A DNA stretch of 26,352 nucleotides from the NCBI GenBank assembly GCA_964343305.1, contig CAYFJO010000121.1:1-26352 (forward strand). Direction: 5' to 3'. A model generated the notes under the pieces. The model had not been told where the DNA came from. It saw only the letters and a program-made list of their open reading frames with translations, and searched no databases. This stretch comes from CAYFJO01 sp964343305. GTDB taxonomy: Bacteria > Planctomycetota > Planctomycetia > Pirellulales > Pirellulaceae. Of the stretch, positions 1 to 6,294 are shown in pieces. The position numbers and the translations under genes were made by a program. How positions within the stretch are numbered: the stretch's first letter is position 1; every line of letters starts with the position of its first letter.

Positions 1-2
1 GC

Positions 3-2171
3 TGTTGGCGCTGGTGTCGCCGAAATCCTGCGGTTGCCGGCCTGGTAACCTTGGTCGCGATCTTGTTGGTCAGTGTAGCGGTTGTGGCATCTGTGGGTTA
101 CGTGAATACTTCACGTGCTCTCGGTCAGGCGCAGAGTGCGCAGCACGATACTTCAATTGCTCTGGACGAGGCTCGGCGCGCCCAGAAAACCGCGGAAGAA
201 GCGACGGACCGAGAGCGTCATGCTCGTCGCGAACTCGAAGACAATCTATACTTCAATCAAATTGCCCTGGCTGATCGAGAATACTCGTCCGGCTACTTTC
301 GCCGGGCTTATGAGCGTCTGGCTACTTGCTCGCCAGACCTACGGAGTTGGGAATGGCACTACTTGAAACGCATCTGCAACGTGGAACGATTGATCGCTCA
401 CCACTCGGATTTTGTTCGGGATGTTGCCATAAGTCCAAACGGAGAAAGAATCGCTGCGGCAACCGGAAACCTGGTCAAGGTTTATGACGCTCACACGGAA
501 GATGATCAACGCACTCTGCGCGAACTGGTGACGTTTGATAAACACAACACGACGGTCACGGCCGTGACCTTTGCACAAGACGGCCAATCCGTTGTTTCCG
601 CAGGATGGGATCGGGTGATCCGAATTTGGAACGCCGGAACGGGCGAACAAACCAAAGAGCTACACGGGCACACCAATAATATTTCCGAATTGGCAACCGA
701 CAGAGACGGGCACAAGATCGCTTCGGCGAGCCGGGACAAGACCGTCAGAGTGTGGGATGTGCAGACGGGTGAAGAGTTGTTGAAACTCAATGGTTCGAGC
801 GTTGTGGCGATGTCCCCCGACGGTAAACATGTCACCTCAAGCGAGACGGACGGAGAAATCGTCATCTGGGACAGCGAAACCGGTGAAGAAACGATGAGGC
901 TGGTGGGACACACTCGGCAGGTGCTTAGCCTTGCCTTCAGTCCGGACGGTCGGCGACTTATTTCCACCTCTACCGACCAAACGATGCGGATTTGGGAAAC
1001 CATAGATGGAAAACAGGTGCGCGCGATCCCTCGCGGCGAAACGAGCCAGAGCGCTTGCTTCAGTCCCAGTGGCCAAGTAATCATCGCTGCGGGAAGCGAT
1101 TGGACGATCAAGCGCTGGACGAACAACGGTTATGAATTAGATGCTTTGCGGGGACATCAGGGTTCGGTCACGTGTGTCGAATATAGTTCCGATTATCGCA
1201 TCGTTTCGGTCGGTTACGATCGGACGATCCGCGTCTGGGACCAGAGTAACCGACAACATACGGTGGGGATGGCGGGACACCAGGGACTGGTCATGGCAAT
1301 CGCCTTTAGTCCTGACAATCGACGCATTGCTTCGGCCAGTGAAGATAAAACCGTTATCGTTCACGATGTTGCCACGCGCAAAGAAGTCGCGCGGTTCGAG
1401 GGACATTCCACACCAGTCCGGTGTGTGACATTTAGTTCCAACGGTCGTAAAGTCGCATCAGGCAGCTTGGTCGGCACCGTCGCAGTTTGGGATGCCGAAA
1501 CCGGCGAGGAAATTTTCGAGGTAAACGCAAATTCACATAATAAAACGAATGCCGTTGCGTTCAGTCCGGATGGTCAACTCCTTCTTGCTGCCGGACATGA
1601 TGGGTTGGTCAGGGCTTGGGACGATTCCCGGCGCGAGATAGTTTTTGCTGTCAGCGCCGACGCTTCCGTTGATGAGGATGCGTCAGACAAACGTCCGATC
1701 CTCGGTTTGGCGTTCGACCCGGACGGAAAATGGTTTGTCACAGGCGCTCTCTCCGGACGCGTGTGTGTTTGGAGTACGCGGGATGGCAAGTTTCTATTTG
1801 AATGTTCAGAGACCGAGCACGACGTCTTTCGCGTAGCGGTTTCTCCCCATGGTCGATGGATTGCTGCTGGAACCCGCAACGGGACGGTGAATATATTCCA
1901 CGCGGACAATGGCCGTCTGGCGCACAGTATTCGCGTTTCAGAAACGTCGATTGCAGGGCTCGGTTTCAGCGCCGACGGTCGGCGGATTGTAACGGGAAGC
2001 ATGGACGGACACGTCAAACTGTGGGACGTTGACACCGGACGAGAGGTTTACACCCTGCCGTCGACCAGTTACCCAGGACGCGTCATGAGTGTTGCGGTAA
2101 GTCGGAATGGCCAACGAATCGCCGGTGCCATTGACAGCCGCGTCTGGTTGTGGAGCACGTTACGGCAATAA
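3..2171 (+). CDS. C-terminal part of a membrane-anchored Ser/Thr protein kinase with WD40 propellers (5'-truncated by window edge)
   Basis: The frame is open from base 3, with no stop before the window edge, so the true start lies upstream. The first visible residues read CWRWCRRNPAVAG, the juxtamembrane signature usual in planctomycete Ser/Thr kinases that carry WD40 tails. It is followed by a transmembrane helix (visible residues about 11-33) and a heptad-like, Ala/Glu/Arg-rich coiled coil (about 40-85). A linker containing LRSWEWHYLKR comes next. From about residue 125 to the end I count 14 WD-type blade ends (for example IRIWNAGTGEQ, VRVWDVQTGEE, VKLWDVDTGRE), enough for two seven-bladed propellers. 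The kinase domain itself is not in the window, so kinase activity is inferred from the architecture. The propellers probably form a protein-interaction platform; ligand unknown. An internal TTG at 51 is only an apparent start, because the conserved juxtamembrane residues lie upstream of it. Confidence 0.85.
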   Translation, partial: CWRWCRRNPAVAGLVTLVAILLVSVAVVASVGYVNTSRALGQAQSAQHDTSIALDEARRAQKTAEEATDRERHARRELEDNLYFNQIALADREYSSGYFRRAYERLATCSPDLRSWEWHYLKRICNVERLIAHHSDFVRDVAISPNGERIAAATGNLVKVYDAHTEDDQRTLRELVTFDKHNTTVTAVTFAQDGQSVVSAGWDRVIRIWNAGTGEQTKELHGHTNNISELATDRDGHKIASASRDKTVRVWDVQTGEELLKLNGSSVVAMSPDGKHVTSSETDGEIVIWDSETGEETMRLVGHTRQVLSLAFSPDGRRLISTSTDQTMRIWETIDGKQVRAIPRGETSQSACFSPSGQVIIAAGSDWTIKRWTNNGYELDALRGHQGSVTCVEYSSDYRIVSVGYDRTIRVWDQSNRQHTVGMAGHQGLVMAIAFSPDNRRIASASEDKTVIVHDVATRKEVARFEGHSTPVRCVTFSSNGRKVASGSLVGTVAVWDAETGEEIFEVNANSHNKTNAVAFSPDGQLLLAAGHDGLVRAWDDSRREIVFAVSADASVDEDASDKRPILGLAFDPDGKWFVTGALSGRVCVWSTRDGKFLFECSETEHDVFRVAVSPHGRWIAAGTRNGTVNIFHADNGRLAHSIRVSETSIAGLGFSADGRRIVTGSMDGHVKLWDVDTGREVYTLPSTSYPGRVMSVAVSRNGQRIAGAIDSRVWLWSTLRQ

Positions 2172-2327
2172 CCACTCCGTGATGCGAATCGTTTAGCGCC
2201 AAAGACCCCGTGTGTGCCCAACTCGCCGCACGCCCGCTCCTGAATCCGTTGCACCCGCACGGGTGGGAATTCCTTGTTGCATCGTCAGTTCGTGATTTGT
2301 CAATCCGTGCAAAAAAGTAACGGAACA

Positions 2328-2370
2328 TTGAGCCTCTGTGAGTGGTTTCGTGGAGTTACGCGATAGCGGC
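2328..2370 (+). promoter_or_regulatory. Shared three-box element, copy 1 (before the beta-trefoil gene)
   Basis: TTGAGC at 2328-2333, GGAG at 2352-2355 and TAGCGGC at 2364-2370. The distance from TGAG to GGAG is 23 bases, the same as in the three other copies in this window (3078, 3899, 4654). If box 1 is a -35 and TGGAGT (2351-2356) a -10, the spacer is 17 bases and the start point would fall near the TAG box, giving a leader of about 90 bases. The pattern is seen in the sequence; the promoter reading is inference. Confidence 0.55.
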
Positions 2371-2386
2371 GACCGCACGGCTCGTC

Positions 2387-2415
2387 ACCCACATGTTGGT
2401 TTTACCAGCGTGGGT
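2387..2415 (+). other. Hairpin in the leader of the beta-trefoil gene
   Basis: ACCCAC at 2387-2392 pairs with GTGGGT at 2410-2415, and GTTGG with CCAGC inside (one G-U pair, a two-base bulge). It lies between the three-box element and the ribosome site. It lacks a T run, so it is more likely a leader structure than a terminator. Confidence 0.35.
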
Positions 2416-2453
2416 CTTACCTCTGCCCGTTTGACCGTTAAGGAGACATTCCG

Positions 2454-2921
2454 ATGAAGGCTCTAATTCGAAACGCCCTATTGATCGTTGCCGTTACCAC
2501 ACTTTGTTTAGATGCTGTCGCGTATGGAGACTCCATTCGCGTGGGTCTGCAATCCGATCTCAGCGAGAAATATGTCAGAATTGAAGGGACCAAACTAAAA
2601 GCCATAAGTCAGAATCGGCATGACGCAGAGAGATTTGAAATAATCTCTCTTGAAACAGACGACAACCTCGTTATTGCCTTAAGAGCGTCCAACGGCAAAT
2701 ACCTTGAGGTCGACAAATACGGCTGGCTACGTGCGGTCGGGACCAGAATCACCGATCGGGCGAAATTCCACTGGTACACCTTGTCTGATCATCGAACACA
2801 CGCTTTGTGGTCGGTTTACCAAAGGAAATATGTCCGCGCCGGAGTAGGAAAGGGCAGCCAACTTGCAGCGGTCAGTGACCACATCCGAGGATGGGAGAGA
2901 TTCCATTTCGCCTGTCGCTGA
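2454..2921 (+). CDS. Secreted beta-trefoil (fascin-like) protein
   Basis: 155 residues, ATG start preceded by TAAGGAGA at good spacing. An N-terminal signal peptide (about 1-25, MKALIRNALLIVAV...) predicts export. The mature part contains three similar repeats, each starting with KY (KYVRIEG at 39, KYLEVDKYGWL at 82, KYVRAG at 125) and separated by exactly 43 residues. Each ends in an A..RF / AKFH / ERFHF strand. Three such repeats make one beta-trefoil, and the KY-hydrophobic start is typical of fascin-like and other actin-cross-linking-type trefoils. Those families bind carbohydrate, protein or actin, so a binding role outside the cell is plausible, but the ligand is unknown. The gene stands alone, with its own upstream element and a strong terminator, in a row of four secreted orphans. 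Confidence 0.8.
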   Translation: MKALIRNALLIVAVTTLCLDAVAYGDSIRVGLQSDLSEKYVRIEGTKLKAISQNRHDAERFEIISLETDDNLVIALRASNGKYLEVDKYGWLRAVGTRITDRAKFHWYTLSDHRTHALWSVYQRKYVRAGVGKGSQLAAVSDHIRGWERFHFACR

Positions 2922-2952
2922 TTTGCGATGCTACGCAGCTTGAATGAACAGA

Positions 2953-3000
2953 AAAAGGCTCCTTACAAGCCCTTGCGGTGAGGAGTCTTTTCCCTTTTTT
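2953..3000 (+). terminator. Rho-independent terminator after the beta-trefoil gene
   Basis: A 13-bp stem (AAAAGGCTCCTTA at 2953-2965 with TGAGGAGTCTTTT at 2979-2991, two G-U pairs), a 13-base loop, then T-rich sequence including TTTTTT at 2995-3000. It begins about 30 bases after the stop codon. Confidence 0.8.
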
Positions 3001-3077
3001 CAATCCACCGTTCGATTTGGTTCTCGTTTCCCACTGCCGCACGCATCCTCATAATTTCTTGACTATGTCCGAAAACA

Positions 3078-3120
3078 GTGAGGCGCTTTTGGAACCTCTA
3101 TGGAGTTATTGGTTATGAGC
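3078..3120 (+). promoter_or_regulatory. Shared three-box element, copy 2
   Basis: GTGAGG at 3078-3083, GGAG at 3102-3105, TATGAGC at 3114-3120; TGAG-to-GGAG distance 23 bases, as in the other copies. The sequence around box 1 (TGTCCGAA...GTGAGGCGCTT) also matches copy 4. It lies 118 bases before the chosen ATG at 3220 and argues that the longer reading from 3100 is untranslated leader. Confidence 0.55.
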
Positions 3121-3219
3121 AATTGGGAAACAGTGAAAATACGACAAATTACTGAATTTCACCCATCGCGGGACGGTTTTGTGTACTTCCCAAAGACCCT
3201 AAAACAGAGGGATATTCCA

Positions 3220-3738
3220 ATGAAACGCTTGATCTTTGCCGTCGTTTTTTCTGCATTTGGTGCGACCATTGCTATGGCAGCAGCACCGCCGATGATTGCC
3301 GGGCGAATTACGGATTCTGCCAGAGCACCCGTAGCGGACGTTACGGTTCTTGCGCAGCAATTCGCCCCCACGCCTGACGAAAACCCCTGGCATGGGACCG
3401 GACCGCTGAGACAACTGAAAACGATTTTTGATGGTCGATTCGACCGCCAGCCCATCAGTATCTTTGTCACGAGGACCGATCGCGACGGAAAGTGGCTCGT
3501 GCCTGTCGAGAAGGCTGCCTTCGACTATGTCGTGCTGGCTGAAAAAGACGGGTTCACATTTGGCGAGGCCGACGACAGTCTCAACAACGATGTGAGAAAG
3601 AGCCGCTTCTGGGTTGTTCCCGTGCGTTTGGATGATGGCGGCGCGGTGAAATATGATTACATCAACTTTGCCGCATTCGCCAAACCAATGAGCCGATTTC
3701 CATTGCCAGAAATCAGGTTTCCATTGCTGCCGAGATAA
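3220..3738 (+). CDS. Secreted protein with a carboxypeptidase-regulatory-like (transthyretin-type) domain
   Basis: 172 residues from the ATG at 3220. The frame is open from 3100, but the ATG at 3220 has AGAGGGA upstream and begins a clear signal peptide (MKRLIFAVVFSAFGATIAMA), so I start there. The mature part opens with IAGRITDSARAPVADVTVLA, the pattern of a carboxypeptidase-regulatory-like beta sandwich, followed by TRTDRDGKWLVPV and FDYVVLAEKDGF, also typical of that fold. A segment between these (about 45-75, HGTGPL...FDGRFDRQP) is an insertion. The C-terminus is Pro/Phe-rich. Such domains usually act in adhesion or as structural modules; no catalytic motif is visible. Export is well supported, function unknown. 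Confidence 0.7.
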   Translation: MKRLIFAVVFSAFGATIAMAAAPPMIAGRITDSARAPVADVTVLAQQFAPTPDENPWHGTGPLRQLKTIFDGRFDRQPISIFVTRTDRDGKWLVPVEKAAFDYVVLAEKDGFTFGEADDSLNNDVRKSRFWVVPVRLDDGGAVKYDYINFAAFAKPMSRFPLPEIRFPLLPR

Positions 3739-3825
3739 CACGCCGGTTGCAGGCACGATTAACTACCACACGCTAAATTTGATCCATAGTTCGAAAACTT
3801 CGTCTCTCCGTTGAACACTCCTCAC

Positions 3826-3865
3826 ACCCACCGTAAGCGCGCTACGGTGGGTTTTCTGTTTTCTT
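3826..3865 (+). terminator. Rho-independent terminator after the carboxypeptidase-regulatory-like gene
   Basis: Perfect 10-bp stem, ACCCACCGTA (3826-3835) with TACGGTGGGT (3843-3852), 7-base loop, then TTTTCTGTTTTCTT. It lies about 90 bases after the stop. Confidence 0.85.
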
Positions 3866-3898
3866 GTAACAGGGGCTGGCGAGAATTCTCTATCGCTG

Positions 3899-3941
3899 TT
3901 GAGGCGCTGAGCTGCCCAACGTGGAGCATGTTTCTAGTGGC
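3899..3941 (+). promoter_or_regulatory. Shared three-box element, copy 3
   Basis: TTGAGG at 3899-3904 (extended TTGAGGCGCT as in copies 2 and 4), GGAG at 3923-3926, TAGTGGC at 3935-3941, with the same spacing as the other copies. It lies 91 bases (GGAG to ATG) before the gene at 4014 and starts after the preceding terminator. Confidence 0.55.
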
Positions 3942-4013
3942 GTCACTGTTCGCTGAAGATGAATCTTGGCGATCTTTACTTCAACAACGTTTTACGAATA
4001 AGGAGAACTTACG

Positions 4014-4424
4014 ATGAAATCGCTCGTATTTACTTTATCCCTGATGTTGCTGTTGGCTGGCGTTCTCACACCGGGCAATGCTGCCGCAGCTTTCCCATCT
4101 CGCAATCAACCACGAATTGAAATCGAACCGCCAGTAGACATTCAAGGGGGCGTCAACGTGCTCCCTTTGGTAGAAGATTATCTCGTTTCGTGGAGTGGGA
4201 AGGGAGAGCGTTGTTTCGTTGATAAACGTCGTGCCCACAGTTTCGCCCGTTTCCTCAGGGATTACCTGGGCTGCGACGTCAAATTGAAACGTCTGAATGG
4301 CCAGTATTGCGTGTCTTATCACTGCAAGTCAAAAAACCGCGTATATCAAGATCTGGCGAAGGCGCGCCGAGTCGCTCAGTTTCTACGCGGGCTTGGCTTT
4401 AGAACTTCGCTGCGGCGACTTTAG
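4014..4424 (+). CDS. Small secreted protein with a duplicated SPOR-like module
   Basis: 136 residues, ATG preceded by TAAGGAGA. Signal peptide about 1-26 (MKSLVFTLSLMLLLAGVLTPGNAAAA). The mature protein has two related modules of about 40 residues, 55-94 and 97-136. Each starts with Y-x-V-S-aromatic, carries an A-x3-A-x-F-L-R-x-(x)-L-G helix and ends L-(K/R)-R-L. This beta-alpha-beta plan recalls half of a SPOR domain, a periplasmic module that binds denuded peptidoglycan, but I see no diagnostic residues and hold that as a possibility only. Three cysteines in module 1/linker and one in module 2 could form disulfides after export. The protein is basic. It has its own upstream element and terminator. 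Confidence 0.7.
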   Translation: MKSLVFTLSLMLLLAGVLTPGNAAAAFPSRNQPRIEIEPPVDIQGGVNVLPLVEDYLVSWSGKGERCFVDKRRAHSFARFLRDYLGCDVKLKRLNGQYCVSYHCKSKNRVYQDLAKARRVAQFLRGLGFRTSLRRL

Positions 4425-4478
4425 TTGTCAATGGACACGCGGAGTTGTGGTCAACCACGAAAACGAAAAACGTCAGGC

Positions 4479-4511
4479 ACAGCCGTCGCACCATGCGGCG
4501 GCTGTTTTTTT
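4479..4511 (+). terminator. Rho-independent terminator after the duplicated-module gene
   Basis: 12-bp stem (ACAGCCGTCGCA at 4479-4490 with TGCGGCGGCTGT at 4494-4505, one G-U pair), three-base loop CCA, then a run of seven T to 4511. Confidence 0.85.
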
Positions 4512-4653
4512 GCACTCATCCGTGGGGACGCCTGGGCTTTACGATATGGGAGCCAAAGCATAGCAGTCCGGGCCAGCACGTTTGTCATTTGTCAGCGAGC
4601 GACCAGATCCCACCTTCAACAGATCCAAATATGCCGATTTCTTGTCCGAATCC

Positions 4654-4696
4654 GTGAGGCGCTTCGAGGAGATTTGCGGAGTTTCCCAGTAGAAGC
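4654..4696 (+). promoter_or_regulatory. Shared three-box element, copy 4
   Basis: GTGAGG at 4654-4659, GGAG at 4678-4681, TAGAAGC at 4690-4696; same spacing as copies 1-3. Here CGCTTC in box 1 can pair with GAAGCG in box 3, so a structured RNA or DNA site is an alternative to a promoter. It lies 120 bases before the PDZ-protein start. The rest of 4512-4797 shows no gene. Confidence 0.55.
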
Positions 4697-4797
4697 GATC
4701 GCCAGCGGCAATCAGAAACGTTTTCTGGCTACTTTCCCGCTTGCGGTCGTGACTGTTAGTTCCACATTACTTCAGTAAAGATTGAAAGGAGAATGCC

Positions 4798-5568
4798 ATG
4801 AAGATTTACCAATTGGCAAAGCGAAGTTTCGTTGTGTTGACCCTCACGCTGGCGACGAGTCTGGCCTTGGTCTCGCCCGCCGCCGCAGCTCCCCCGAACG
4901 GGTTCAAGTTTCTACTGAAGTATTACCACGCGCCCAGCGGCCTGACGGTCGCGGACGGCCAGTGGCGGAACTTGAAGGTTGTGAAGATCGAGGGCATCGA
5001 TCGGGACAGCCCAGCGTTCCGCGCCGGCCTCGAAGTGGACGACTACGTCACAGTTATCAAAGACGATAACGGTCAAAACCGGACGACGAAGAATCGGGAC
5101 AGTTTCAAAAACGCCATGGACGACGCCCACGGCCACACCAAGATGCTGATTATCGATCATCAGACCAACACCCTGAAAAGGGCCGATGTGGAATTGCCGG
5201 CGCGTCGGAGACTGGGAGACAACTTTCCCTGGCCCATACCCGGCAATGGAAACGGAAACCCGCCCGAAAATGAACCGGACCCTGAGCCCCCTCTCGATCT
5301 GAACGGTGTGTGGCATTCGACGCTCGGCACGACAACGCTGACCCGCAATAACGATTCGATCAGCGGTATGATTGACTATCCCCTTGCCGGCAGCGCCCAG
5401 ATCAGCGGCACCGTGAACGGAAACTCGCTAACGTATACATGGGTGAGTCAAAACCCCAACGGTGCAGGACAAGGTCAGTTGACCATCGCGGCGGATGGCC
5501 GAAGCATCCGAGGCTTGTGGGTCAACGTGTTGGACAACACAGGCGGCGAGTGGGTGTTGTGGCGTTAA
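4798..5568 (+). CDS. Secreted PDZ-domain protein with a C-terminal beta-rich domain
   Basis: 256 residues, ATG with AAAGGAGA upstream. Signal peptide about 1-31, ending SPAAAA. Residues about 55-135 form a PDZ domain: VVKIEGIDRDSPAFRAGLEVDDYV is the usual strand, SPA-x3-AGL helix and D(D/Y)-V turn. No protease triad is present, so it is a stand-alone PDZ. A Pro/Asn/Gly linker (about 145-166) leads to a beta-rich module (167-256) starting LNGVWHSTLGT and ending GGEWVLWR. Its repeated G-x-W and ISG-x-(V/M) strands resemble the lipocalin-like modules often seen in planctomycete exported proteins. Peptide or C-terminus binding in the periplasm is the likely role; partner unknown. Confidence 0.75.
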   Translation: MKIYQLAKRSFVVLTLTLATSLALVSPAAAAPPNGFKFLLKYYHAPSGLTVADGQWRNLKVVKIEGIDRDSPAFRAGLEVDDYVTVIKDDNGQNRTTKNRDSFKNAMDDAHGHTKMLIIDHQTNTLKRADVELPARRRLGDNFPWPIPGNGNGNPPENEPDPEPPLDLNGVWHSTLGTTTLTRNNDSISGMIDYPLAGSAQISGTVNGNSLTYTWVSQNPNGAGQGQLTIAADGRSIRGLWVNVLDNTGGEWVLWR

Positions 5569-5592
5569 TGCCGCATCACAACGCTCTTGAGC

Positions 5593-5640
5593 AGAAACCT
5601 GGTTTCCTGGCGAAATCAGGTTTCTCTTTGCGCGCTTCTT
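5593..5640 (+). terminator. Possible terminator after the PDZ gene
   Basis: AGAAACCTG (5593-5601) pairs with CAGGTTTCT (5617-5625), 9 bp with a 15-base loop. The downstream tract is only moderately T-rich (CTTTG...CTTCTT), so it is weaker than the other three. Confidence 0.45.
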
Positions 5641-5913
5641 CATGAAGCAAGCTGGCAACTTATTCGTTCACTCGCAAGCCCTATCACGGCGAAAGATCCC
5701 ATGAATGGACAGATCCTCGTCGCGGCACCCAGTTACGAGGGGCAGGGCTATGTAGCGTTCGCCCGCGCAGGCAATGGCGAAGTAGTCATGCTCGGCCAGT
5801 CGTTGTGGTGGAATTGGATCAGTAAATGGCAAGCCGCCGATTCACAGAACAGGCTTCTTCTTCGAAACCTACTGACAGAGCGAGTTGCCAAACAAGCCAA
5901 GGATGCTCGATGA
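5626..5913 (+). pseudogene. C-terminal remnant of a larger protein gene
   Basis: An open frame ends at 5913. Its final 70 residues look genuinely coding: GQILVAAPSYEGQGYVAFAR, then GNGEVVMLGQSLWWNWI and NRLLLRNLLTERV. The pattern resembles the end of a glutamine-amidotransferase-like or DUF4350-like domain, where a gain-of-function strand is followed by N-x-L-L-R-N-L. No ribosome site precedes the ATG at 5701 and no N-terminal domain lies upstream, because the PDZ gene ends at 5568. I read it as the surviving 3' end of a deleted gene. It could also be a short expressed protein from 5701 (70 residues). Confidence 0.4.
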
Positions 5914-5922
5914 CACAATAAC

Positions 5923-5970
5923 AAAGACTTGGTTTTTCAACGAAACGCGCGTTTGCTTGGTCTTTTTCTT
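5923..5970 (+). terminator. Possible terminator after the gene remnant
   Basis: AAAGACT (5923-5929) pairs with GGTCTTT (5959-5965) and AAAC with GTTT inside, with an internal mismatch loop, followed by TTTTTCTTT. The stem is imperfect. The following stretch, 5971-6294, has no gene or recognisable element. Confidence 0.4.
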
Positions 5971-6294
5971 TCCGCTCCTCCTGTTTCTGCGGAATGCCGA
6001 AACGCTCTGGCGTTGTTCGGATTCCACCGCCCGTTCTCATCAACTCATGGGTTTGCCGGGATGCCTCGGAAAAGGACCGAATTTCTGAACAACCTTTGAT
6101 GAAACAGCCCTGCGTGTCTCGTCAGAAAGTTGTAGCTCGGTCGACTTGGTTCAATTTGGGAGAGTTCTGGTGCAGCGTTGGAGAACCGCCAAGCGTTGTT
6201 GAGTGACCAGGGGCAACGATCGCCAGCAGTCCTCTTTGGCGGAACACCATCGTTGTCATATTCAGCGTTGAATGCCCGGCCACATCCTTCCTCA

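Noticed and set aside
2230..2270. Small hairpin CACCC-GCAC-GGGTG after the kinase/WD40 gene as a terminator
   Set aside because: Stem of only 5 bp with no following T run.
3100..3219. Longer start (ATG 3100) for the carboxypeptidase-regulatory-like protein
   Set aside because: It would bury the signal peptide behind 40 charged residues; ATG 3220 has a ribosome site and begins a clean signal sequence.
3811..4017. 68-residue + strand open frame
   Set aside because: It runs through the terminator hairpin and the three-box element and lacks protein-like character.
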